Positions 1 through 10,363 of a stretch of 64,000 bases of DNA are shown piece after piece. Within the stretch, counting starts at the first letter, position 1, and every line of letters starts with the position of its first letter. Below the pieces are notes generated by a model that saw only the letters and a program-made list of their open reading frames with translations, made no database searches and had not been told where the DNA came from. Both the position numbers and the translations under genes were made by a program. This stretch comes from Taeniopygia guttata (taxonomy: Eukaryota; Chordata; Aves; Passeriformes; Estrildidae), in the NCBI RefSeq assembly GCF_048771995.1, contig NC_133024.1, positions 1,059,001-1,123,000 of the forward strand, read 5' to 3'.

Positions 1-1119
1 AGATTGAGTCCCTAGATTTCTCTTTCCTGATGTTGTTTGCTTCTGTTTTTTTTTTTTTTTTTCTCAGAGCTACAATGTTGTTGACCCCCAGTTCAGACTT
101 TCTTCTCTCCCATTGCTTCACCTTACGTAGTAGCTTTTTGATTAGCGGTGCACAGAGCTTTATCCCGATGGTTGGAGTTTGCTGTTCATGGAAGGTGCTC
201 TTCTCCATGTGATGTGATGAGGAACTTGTGCTAGCTCCAGTTGTTTCAAACTGCTGCTGTGAGCATTTCCCTGTCCATTCCTTAATGTGTGTTGGTTTTT
301 CCCCCTTCTGCTACTGCAGCGGTTTGCTTATTGCAGCAGCAGGGACTTGTCTTTTTGCTGAAGCATTTACTCTGTTCAGGATGAGTTTTCCAAGGACACC
401 TTTGTCTCTTGGTGTAGCTGAAGAAGCTGATTTTATAGGAATGGAAGTGTTGCTTGAATGTTTTTTCTCTGTGTATCACTGTTCAGCTGCTGTGTTTTCC
501 ATGGCTATACAAAACCAGAAAAGATGAAATCTATATATATATGGTTTTTTAGTGCTGATTCCTTCCTCAAGCAGCGCTTGGCAGATTTATTACAGATGAG
601 ATGCGGACAAGCAGTGACTTGAAACATGATTGAGACAGCTGGCCTCACTGTAGTCACTCCCATGATTTTAGACTTGTGCCAGACAAGCCTAGAGACTGGC
701 ATGGACATGATTTTGTAGAAATGTAGTAGAATAAGTTTTAACTTAGATTGTCTACTCTAGATTTGGAATTGGGATTCCAATTATGAAAGCTTATCTGTGG
801 CAACTTAAAAACTTAAAAAGATTTAGTCATCTACATTTAATTTACTACATGAACTTTGACTTCCTTACTAAATAAAGAGATGGTGCTTCAAGATGATTTT
901 CCTGACTCATACAAGAAGTTCTTTACAAGTAGTGGAGTGCTTGCAGTTTCTTCTCCTCTTTGTGTTTTGCTGTCCGCTAATTATACATTGGTGGAAACTG
1001 CTGTCACTAAAAACACCTTACCTATTGCACCCAAAGTATAATGCTTTTTGAGGTTGCTGCTCCCATCAATCTGCTCAGTAAAAGTAGCTCATCTTGGTAA
1101 GTTGTTTCGACTTCACCAG
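1..1119 (+). other. PCNP: PCNP intron 1 (partial)
   Basis: AT-rich non-coding sequence ending at the acceptor before exon 2 (cttcaccag at 1111-1119). It has a long T run near 49-62 and a short (TA)n tract near 530-541. No exon, RNA gene or transposon recognised. Confidence 0.7.
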
Positions 1120-1340
1120 GACCTGAAGAAGAGGCAGAAAAACCTGTGAAAACTAAGACTGTTTCTTCCAGTAATGGAGGAGAAAGTTCGAGTCGCAGCG
1201 CAGAGAAACGGGCAGCTAATGAAGAAGCTGAAGACTTCAACACAAAGCCCGCTCCTGCCAAAATGTCCAAGTTTGGATTTTCCATAGGCAGTCAGACAAC
1301 AAAGAAGGCATCTGCAATATCCATCAAACTGGGAGCAAAT
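1120..1340 (+). CDS. PCNP: PCNP coding exon 2
   Basis: It starts inside a glycine codon after a cttcaccag acceptor and ends before gtaagt. It encodes [13 protein letters not shown] through AISIKLGAN, including a serine-rich stretch ([12 protein letters not shown]) and the conserved lysine-rich core. The segment [14 protein letters not shown] differs from the mammalian sequence and is the most variable part of the exon. Confidence 0.93.
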
Positions 1341-4300
1341 GTAAGTTTACTGAGGGCTTTTAATTTAAGGGAAACTGAGGGAAAAGGGACTTTGGGAGGC
1401 TTCCTTGCAGAGGAAACCTTGAATTCCCATGAGGGTAACTCGGGTAGAGCTTAGGCAGGGGTTGCAGGGCCAGCTGGTCGTGCATGTGTAAGTACTTCAA
1501 GGTGATTAATAACAGCTCGGTAGTCTCAGGAATCATAAGACTTGATTGAAATGAACTGTAGATCTTTGAACATGCAGAATAATTTTATAATGAGATTTGA
1601 TAAGTCTGCAATAATTTCCTGAGGGAAATGAGCAGACTTGTTAAGCTGCTCAGGCTACTTTGAAATGAGTGCTGGGATCTTCATTGCATAGGATGCTTAA
1701 AGCTAGAAGAAAGCATCTAGATGGCTTAATAGTTGTCTTCCACTCCGAAGATCTTATTTTAGTATGGGGAATTGTAGCGTATTTCCATGACTTTGCTTGT
1801 TCTTTGCAAGGTCAGTGTGATTTATTTGTGTTAAATGTAAGACATGGGGCTTTGTTACATAGGTTTCTAAGAATTCTGATCCCTTGATTGTCCAGCACAA
1901 GGTATCCTTGTGCTTGTTCAGATGGGAATCTGATGACTCTCTGTACTTCCAGAGTAGTCCTCCACTGGCCTGGCCAAGGATAAGCCAAGGTGTTAAACAG
2001 AACAGCCTCTTTGATTAATACAGTTAATTTACATTTCCTGCCTATCACTGGGATGGATATAAGTAGCTGTCTGCAGCGAATTCAAACTCTTAATTGTGGA
2101 AGCCTTGCACACGCAATGCCAGCATTTGAGGAACCTGCAGAGGATTAAAAGGGTGCTCTGTTACTTTGAGATGGAAGGGAGATGTGGGCTGGCAGCATTC
2201 TAGGGTATAAATGCAGCCAGGTCAGCTCAGCCTTCGGAAAAATAGACAAGGCTTCCTTCTCTGAGCTTCTAGCATGCTTCAGTTTCTCATGTCTGAAGTG
2301 GCAATAAATTTGCCTCAGGATTTCTGGTTCACAGAACTTAGTGGGTGATGGACAGTGCTGAAATTTACCCTGTTTCTCTTCAGTTATTTTTACTCCCCTA
2401 GAACATTCCTCATTCCTTGGGCGCAGATGCTTTAAAATGTTGGTATTTATATGTTGTGCAGTATCAGTAAAGAACAGCTGTAGGCAGTTGCATAAGGGTT
2501 CTGCTGCAGTACCAGCTTCTAGGAGCGTGCATTAAAGAATTGCCAGTAAAGGCAAAATTCAGAAAGCACTGTACAGGATTTATTTAGTACTACAGTAGCA
2601 ATCTGTTACTAGTTACTTGGCTTTTTTCTCAGTGGTGTTGAAGTAACTTCTGGTACCACTGCTGTAGTACACGTAACAGTTCTGAGTTAGACAACTTCCT
2701 ACACTTTAAGTAGAGGAATAAAAAATTGGAAATAAAAGAAATACTCTTTAAAGGAACTTATTAATCGGACTGTATGATAGATACTGGTAGTAGTTTAAAT
2801 GCATTGAATTGTTTTAAGCGAGAAAGCTGTCACGTTGTTAAAATAGAAGAAAATAAACATATTATTTTTTTCTGATATTGATGGATAAGAAGATCCAAAA
2901 GAATATTGGAAATAGTGGCACAGTAAAATTTTGAATTCTACAAGTTATTCAGGTTCTGTTTTAATTGTTCATGTCATGCACCAGTGGCTGAGTACTCCTG
3001 CAGTGTTCTAGAAAGTGAAGACTGCATGTGGGGAGTTGTAATATTAGAGGGCTCAGCTTGCTGCTCAGGGTGATCACACATAAATGAACAGTCATTTACC
3101 TTTGTCATTAGAGAGTCCTTTAGGTGGTGGATTCAGACAAAAACTTTTCCCCTGGCTGCCCATTTCAGTGAAGATGTTTGATTTATTTTTACCAAAATAC
3201 TTAAAAAGCCAAGGATAGCTTTTTTGAGTTAGTAGACTTATGTTACTTGTGCATTTTGTCTTTTCCAGAAGCCTAAAGAGCCTGTTCCAACCCTGGCTCC
3301 AAAAACCCTTTCTGTAGCAGCAGCTTTCAACGAAGATGAAGATGTGAGTAATAATCAACACAAAATACCATTGGCGTGGTAGGCAGAGAGAGTGGGTTAT
3401 TTATGGTTCTTAACATAAATGTCAGGAATTTTCAACCTCCAAGCATCTCTTTTGGCTTAGATTAAGAATGTACAATACCTCTGTGTTGCTGCAGGGCACC
3501 TTTCCCTGCCAGGCACTGGTGTTCTGTGCTGTAACTGTGTGGGAGCTCCCTGTGCCAGGGTCCCTGGGCAGTGTGCAGGGCTGCAGGCACCTTTCCCTGC
3601 CAGGGTCCCTGGGCAGTGTGCAGGGCTGCAGGCACCTTTCCCTGCCAGGCACTGAAGTCTGGGCTGCTTTTCCCCGCAGAGCGAGCCCGAGGAGATGCCC
3701 CCCGAGGCCAAGATGCGCATGAAGAACATCGGAAGGTAGGGCAGCCTTCACTGTGTCTGAGCTGTGGGATGCCAGCACAGCTCAGGGCAGGTCTGGAGGA
3801 TGCTTTGAGAATGCAAGGAGGTCGAATAGGTGACAGAAACATTTCTCCAGAAACAAGATTTTCAAGCATGTCATCTACACTTGCATTTGAACTTTGAATC
3901 TTATTTGCATTTTTTGAGGAAGAAACTGAGTCTGCATTAAATAGTAACTAAATATAGCATTAAATAGAAAAATAGTAACTTTTTTTTTTTTTTTTAAGTG
4001 TAATAGGTGGGAATTCCTGCTTGTCTTTACTTTGTATTTTTCTGGTTCTCCCTTTTATAAATTACCTTGAAGTAGGTAGTCTGGTCACATTTTTAAACTC
4101 ATGTGCAAGGAGAAGATAAGAATTATCTCTCAGAAAGACAAAGAATTGCTTCTTTATAATAAATCATGTAACTCTCCTGCTTGCCACAGATTTGAGAGGG
4201 TAGCGGACCAGTCCTAAAACAAGTTGGGACCTTTTCAGAGGAGCCTTCAAGTAAATTAGGGATGAATTTTGAGAATTCGTATTTCAGAGGTGTTTGTCAT

Positions 4301-4776
4301 GATAGACTGCTTTTAAAGTCAGTCACTATGGAAGTTTTTCGTTTTTCTCCAGTAACAAATTTGGATCCTCAGTTTCTTAATCTTTGTAGCTGGCAGCAGT
4401 TGCTGCCACCTCCTCTCCTGCTCCATCTCCTCACTCTGCTTTGACATACTGTGTGCAGATCAGTTCTGTGGCCAGCTCACAGTTGCTAGGAGTGAGGGCT
4501 CCTGATGTAGCAGAAGGAAATTCGTGTGGTAGTTAGAGGAACAGGCTGGGCTTGAAATCAGCATTTCAGTGTCATGGCACAATCTGCTATAGCTGAGCTG
4601 GCTTTCTCAACTGCTTTCTCAACTGCTCTTGTTGTGCTTTTCACAGGGATACACCAACCTCAGCAGGACCAAATTCCTTCAATAAAGGAAAGCATGGATT
4701 TTCTGACAACCAGAAGCTATGGGAACGAAATATAAAATCTCATCTTGGAAACGTCCATGACCAAGAAAATAACTAA
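1120..4776 (+). CDS. PCNP: PCNP, PEST proteolytic signal-containing nuclear protein (partial, 5' exon outside window)
   Basis: Four coding exons (1120-1340, 3269-3343, 3680-3735, 4647-4776) join in frame and match vertebrate PCNP almost word for word. They include the [19 protein letters not shown] block, the [18 protein letters not shown] segment and the C-terminus ending NVHDQENN. The family protein is about 178 residues. The first 20 or so residues, encoded by exon 1, lie left of the window, so no start codon is present here. PCNP is a small, mostly disordered nuclear protein with PEST segments (acidic and proline-rich stretches seen here around [13 protein letters not shown]), known as a target of the ubiquitin ligase NIRF/UHRF2. 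It is convergent with ZBTB11 downstream. Identity is certain; the molecular role of the family is only partly known. Confidence 0.95.
1341..3268 (+). other. PCNP: PCNP intron 2
   Basis: A 1.9-kb AT-rich intron between strong splice sites (gtaagt at 1341; ttttccag ending 3268). No repeat family or RNA gene recognised. Confidence 0.75.
3269..3343 (+). CDS. PCNP: PCNP coding exon 3
   Basis: A 75-bp, phase-0 exon encoding [16 protein letters not shown] then AAAFNEDED. It is flanked by ttttccag and gtgagt. It corresponds to the strongly conserved [18 protein letters not shown] block of the family. Confidence 0.95.
3493..3654 (+). repeat. 45-bp GC-rich tandem duplication in PCNP intron 3
   Basis: A 45-bp unit beginning near 3554 is repeated directly at about 3599. 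The piece GGCACCTTTCCCTGCCAGGC occurs a third time upstream near 3496. Each copy carries a pyrimidine tract followed by CAG, so the array resembles several splice acceptors in a row. The true acceptor of the next exon lies only about 25 bp downstream. Confidence 0.85.
3680..3735 (+). CDS. PCNP: PCNP coding exon 4 (56-bp exon)
   Basis: The exon encodes [18 protein letters not shown] plus two bases of an arginine codon, between tccccgcag and gtaggg. It is strikingly GC-rich for this AT-rich gene and forms the core of a PEST-like segment. The preceding intron ends in a GC-rich tandem repeat. Confidence 0.94.
3736..4646 (+). other. PCNP: PCNP intron 4
   Basis: About 0.9 kb of AT-rich sequence with a T run near 3979-3997. 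It has a near-duplicate of CTCAACTGCTTT near 4605-4625, just before the acceptor tttcacag. No gene or transposon seen. Confidence 0.7.
4647..4776 (+). CDS. PCNP: PCNP terminal coding exon
   Basis: It encodes the C-terminal [20 protein letters not shown] block through NVHDQENN and ends at TAA (4774-4776). It follows the acceptor tttcacag. Nearly identical to the mammalian C-terminus. Confidence 0.95.
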
Positions 4777-7700
4777 ATGATGTGGATTACAAGTTGGGTG
4801 TTTTGGGGGGAGGGGAGGGTGTAACATTAAAGGAACAGTTTCCTTTTTTAAGAATGGTATGAGACTATCTTTGGAGCCACTTTTTTAAGACTTTGAGTGG
4901 TACACTAATAAATGAGTTTGAAATTAGAGGTAATTTATGTTTTGTATACAGATTTCAAGGCATTTGCTAATTTTGTAGTTCATGTGATTAGTTTCAAAAG
5001 GTTACAGATAATAAAGAAATTGGAGTGATACCTTTTTAAGATAATTTTCTTTTGTCAGTGATTAAATAAGGTGGATGAAAAAGGTTACTGTCTCTTTAAT
5101 CAGGTTAAAATTGAATGCTCTTGCATTCTCACTTCTGGCTCCCTCTTCATAACAGGAGAAACAGTTGACTCCTCTGAATTCTGCTAAAGAGAGTGAGCAC
5201 TGTCTTGTACTAGAAGTGTTACTGGACTATTACTTTGAATATAATCTTACACAGGAAATAGTAAGAACTTGGATTTTTTCTCTCCCTGCAGTCACCTTTT
5301 GTTAAGTCTCTGCAAACTAGGAATTACGTTGCTCTGAGTGGCTCTGGTAACTTAGCTCTGATTTTGTTTAAAACTTCATGTAGGGTGTGTAACCTTCAGT
5401 GGCCTGTTCTGTGTAAGGAAATGGGCCTTGTCTGTATATTAGATACAGTCTGTAAAGAATATTCATTACAAAGGTAAATCAGTATTTTCAGTGTGCTCCT
5501 TTTAAATCATTAGCCTTGAGTAGTTACTGTTAGCATTTCCCAGTGGTACTCAAAAGCCACCACCAAAAATACAAGCTAATGTACATTAAGCTTCACCTTT
5601 GGTTGAAATATTTTTCTTTACTATGCCTAGAAGGAATAAAAGCCACACCAAAAATCGGTAACTCACTGCTTAAGTATGAAAACTCTAAGATGCACTTTCC
5701 CTGTCTTGCCATTTAAGACAAAATGCCTTGATGCCTGTGACCTCAGAGGACACTATCAGGTCAGAGAATGCTGTACCTGCAGTGCTGATGTTCCTAACAA
5801 GTACCAGCTTCAGAAATCAAACTCGACCTTTTCCTGCCTGTCTTCCTTTGCCGTTATTTTCTGCAGTGGCATGAATCTGGTCAGTTCATTTCTTAGCTGC
5901 CATACTGCAGGGCAGTGCTGAAGGATTTCAGTGCTACTCATGACCAGCTAAATTTCAGTCTTTGTAAAAACATTTTACTAGCAGAACTGGTTAAATAGAA
6001 CAGCAGTGTAACTGGTTAAATTATCAACAGCAATACCACCACCTGTCCCAACAGCACCACCTCCCATACCCCAAATAAAACATAAGGTTCTTTTTAAACT
6101 CAAATACCTGATAGTGTCACCCACTAAATTAATTTCAGCTAGGAAATGGTTGTAACATTCAATATATTAGTTGCTTTCATCCTGCCCCTAAAACTGGCTT
6201 CTTGCTAAAGTTGAACTTGCAAGTGCAGAAAGGAAAGTGCATCTTGAAATGTATTTTTTTATTATTATTATTATTATTTTAGGAAAGCTCTGACCACTTA
6301 GACTTTTGAGTTTGTAAGTTCTAAAAATATCTTTTGTATTTTTGTATTGTATGTGTAATCTTTTTTCTTTTGAAGTCTGATGCAGTTGAATACCTGTAAT
6401 TGTTTTCTTTTAAAAGCCTTGTTATAAACTTAACATAAAAATGTATACATTATTTTTCTTCCATAGCAGAAATACTTGGTTTATTTAAAACACACTTTCA
6501 AAACTGACTTTCAGGCCTTCCAAAACCAATTTGGGCATTACTGGAACTAGGCAAGACAAACTTTTCACTTATTTTCATCACATGTGGTTATGTTTGTCTG
6601 AATAAATCCCTTTAAGATAGTGGTAATCCATAGTGAATAGCCATTTTCTTGTGCTCCTCAGTAGCTGGTTCGTACTGTATCAATCACTTGTACAGGAACA
6701 AAGCAAAACAGAACTTCAAATAAGAGAATGACTCAGATCTCTTCCTTCTTTTAACCTACCTCCACTTTCTTTCACATCTTTGTCTGAAGCAGATGTTCAT
6801 ACCCAGAATTTCCTTGTACTTCAAAATCACTTAGGAAATTGCTAGGCAGAATTGCAGACATACTATGAAATACCTTCCATGTAACGGAGAGAGCAAAAGT
6901 TATATTTATCTTCTTACTTCTATGGTCAGTAAATAATCCTAGACCTTGTGAGAGACTGCAGAAACTTCTGAATTTCAGTTCAGGAGGGCAGCATCTCTCC
7001 ATTCCTCATACAACGCAACTCTTTGGGCCTCAAGCAAAACTTCAAAAAGCAGGTGTTCCTAGAACTATCCAGGCCAGAATCTATCCAGGTTCATATATGG
7101 AAAATGAAATACTGCAGAGGAATCTGCAACACCTTCTTTCCCAGAGAAAAACAAAGTTTCTTGAAAGAGCAATTAATGGCAGAGCTCAGTTTATTTGATG
7201 ACAGAAATAACCATAACTTTATACATCTTACACTAAATAAAAACAGCAGAATGTACAAATCTGATTCATTATGTACAGGAATTCACAAGGAATACTAAAT
7301 GAGCAGACACTTCTTATTAATTTTATTTCTTAAAAAATCAAATACCAGCTGCATATTTGCAGTCTGACTTTTGCAGAAGGGTAGTGAATGTCTTAAGTGC
7401 TGAAGTCCAAAGGAAAACATAAGGCAACCCCACAGGATGGGAACAGCAAAGCCAAGAGTGGCACTCCCTACTTACCTCACACCGTTCTGAAAAGGTAAGG
7501 CACAACATGTTAGGAAAGGGTGCCACAAAATTCAGCTCTGACATTCCTGGCTGAGTCTTCTTTAGAAAACAACCCTTTGTTACTAGTTTGGTTGGTGGCT
7601 GTTTTTAAACAGCAGATCACTGAGTCAGTAAAAGCATTCTGACAGAGGATAAGAAGGCTCCAAAATTCAAATTCACTTTTGCTTCTTCCATAGATTGGGC

Positions 7701-9830
7701 AAATAAATAAATGCACCAAAGAGTAAACTAAGGTGCTGGTAATATTCTTTTTTTTGTGAGGTACCACACTAAATATACAAATAATGTTCTAGCACTATTT
7801 ACAGCTATTTTTCCTTGAACACTTCTTCACTTTAGTAATACATAATTATTTTTAGGATACAAACACTGAAGTAAGTTTTCAAGTTTATCTAGTGCTCTTT
7901 ATAATCCTTTTCCATCATAATGGTAATATTTTAATTTTAAGCAGGATGGCTATTTCCAGATTCTTTACCATACAAAAATTCAAGTTACAGCTAGCAGTAT
8001 TTTTTTTCAATATTCATTTTAGTTTTACTCCATTTGGTAATTAGAAAATAATACAATTGTAAAGGGGTGCAGGATATATAAATAACTACATTATTTCTCT
8101 GAAATAAGACCCTGACTTTTGAAATAGGCATCTACAAATTAATTTGGATCCAAGACAGGAACTCAAACATAAAAAATCTTCAACAACCGCTTATCTACAG
8201 AATTGTAAAGTACAAAAAGAACAGTCCATTCTGTAGCTTAGTAGACAGATATCCACATAGTTAAACAAGATGAAAAGTAGAAATACTAATTCAAATGAGG
8301 TGGTTACTTTGCCACAGGGTTTGCTGCAATTTTGTTCAGTGGATCTGTTTCATAGGTAGCAGTTATATGCATGTCACTTTATTTATGAAATGTACCCTGC
8401 AATATCACACGTCTCTGGCTGCTCGGGTATCGTACTGCTGTCCAGGTTAGCAAACAGGTGATACCCCTACAGACTGAGAATGCAAAGGCTACAGCTCTGA
8501 TTGTTCACATGCAAACACTTTCAGTTCCTTGACAGACACGCTGCTTGCTTAAAGAAACCACGCAGCAGCAAAGGAGCCCCACCTTGTACAGACTGAGGTG
8601 TGCCCTGTTCGTGGTGTCAAACCAGGACACAGAAACCTGGGCCAGGCACAGCTCTCATTCACACTTACTTTCAGGAGCACCCAGTCAGGATTTTTCCAAC
8701 TGGGTATCCAGTTCCAACTCCAGGTATCAACTGGCCCTAGAAGTATTTCTCTTAAAGCAGTAGTAATAAGGTCTTCTAGGGATTCTGGTAATTTTGAGAC
8801 AAATTTAATTTTTACCCCATCCTAAGATTTTTGTATTTCTCTACCCTGGTACTGTCATGTGTCCTGCCTGGGAATTAGCAGGGCTCATCCTTTCAATGCA
8901 ATACAAGAAAAGATCAGTCCATAACTACCTGAACTTCCTGAAGAAGTGTGCCATAAGACCTTTTCCTTTGACAGTTTCTACATCAAATGCAAAGCAAAAG
9001 CAGAATTATCCCTCAAGAGCTGCCTGTGCTGGGCTCACACAGCAGTGCTGGCAACAGCTTCCAAACACAGAGCTAAACGTGGCTGTGCACAGACAGAGGC
9101 TGCAGTGCACACCCTTACAAAGTACCTTCCCTGTGCTGGGCTGTCCTCTGGCCAACTTCAATTCACAACCACCTTGGAGAACCACTTCCTCACGCTCAGC
9201 AGATCCCCGCCCATTATCTAGAAAACATTTTACAGCATTGTGCTGAACCTTGGACCAGTCACCCACACACCTGCAATTTAAGTAAGTTCTTCAGAACTGG
9301 GATTCACTAACTACCAATGGTGCATTTGCCCAGAGAAAAGAGCTTCAGTTTTTCTGTATGCCACATGAAGCACAAGCCTACACAAAGCATTCTACCATCT
9401 CCCTTGTCTTGGGAATAAACAGACAGAATCCATTACAGGTAATTTGCTTACAAACTTGAAGAAATGCACATCAGAACAAACCAAAAAGCTACCAACAGTT
9501 GTGCATTTCTAGTTTTTAGTGCAGCTTTTTTATATGTTTTTTTTTTTTAATTTTTCAAAGTTACAGTATGATACTTCATGACACAAAAACATTATTTTAA
9601 CCTTTTTGTTTTGTTTAAAGTTACAGCCAGTATAGAAATCTTAGCTTTCAAAGCCTTGGCCCACACTGGAGTATTGGTACTTTTTCCATCTACCACGTGG
9701 TGCAGTATTCTGTCATGACAACGTTCAGTACTGAGGATGTGAAAACAGGCATTGCTGAAAGCCTCAGCTAACCTGCTACACACTTGCTTCTCAGAGATAC
9801 AGAACCTCACCCTTCCCGCTCTCCCACGCA
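4777..9830. other. Convergent 3' UTR / intergenic region between PCNP and ZBTB11
   Basis: No coding exon is visible over 5 kb. The left part is PCNP 3' UTR, with possible poly(A) signals AATAAA at 4907-4912 and 5010-5015 and several more to about 6600. The right part is likely ZBTB11 3' UTR on the minus strand, with minus-strand AATAAA hexamers at 8378-8383, 7322-7327 and 7190-7195. There is a short (ATT)n tract near 6258-6280. Which signals are used cannot be decided from sequence, so the two 3' UTRs may approach or overlap around 5-7.5 kb. Confidence 0.6.
4907..4912 (+). terminator. PCNP: PCNP candidate proximal poly(A) signal
   Basis: AATAAA lies 131 bp after the PCNP stop codon, with a second AATAAA at 5010-5015. 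Canonical hexamers, but their use is inferred. Confidence 0.5.
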
Positions 9831-10363
9831 CTAAATCGACTCTGTCGTCGTTACATGGGCCACTTCTACTTCCACGGTTTCGACGGCCTGGGTCACCTCA
9901 GCCATTTTCTGTCCCTGCTGCTGCGCCAGGACGTAATTCACCACCTGCATGATGCTCTGGTCAGACAGGGTAGAGACCGACGTGCACTCCTCGGTGGCCG
10001 CCACCGCCTCGATGGCCTCCAGCGTCTCTCCCGTCACCACCACGGTCTCGCCCTCGCCGGCGCCGAAGCTGATCTCGGCCTCCTGCTCCTGGATGTCGGA
10101 GGCCAGAATGCTGATGGCGTGCTCCACCTGCGTGCCCTGGTTGTGGAACTGCAGGGTGTCCTTCTCCAGCATGATCTTGCAGGGAATGTAGTCCCGGTGC
10201 AGCCTGGTCATGTGCTTGCGCAGGGTGCGCGCGTCGATGTAGGCCTCGCTGCAGACGGGGCACACGTAGGGCCGCTCGCCCGTGTGCGTGCGCACGTGGC
10301 GCTTCAGCGAGCGCGCGTCCGCCCACGCCACGCCGCACGTCAGGCACTCGAACGGCTTCACGC
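9831..10363 (-). CDS. ZBTB11: ZBTB11 terminal coding exon (zinc fingers 11-12 and C-terminal tail)
   Basis: Residues 864-1040, with the stop TAG at 9831-9833. Fingers 11 and 12 (CLTCGVAWADARSLKRHVRT; CPVCSEAYIDARTLRKHMTR) are followed by a conserved tail with ETVVVTGETLEAIEAVAATE and the STLSDQSIMQVVNYVLAQQQ helix. It is strongly GC- and CpG-rich in a gene whose inner exons are AT-rich. The acceptor is preceded by a pyrimidine-rich minisatellite. Confidence 0.96.
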
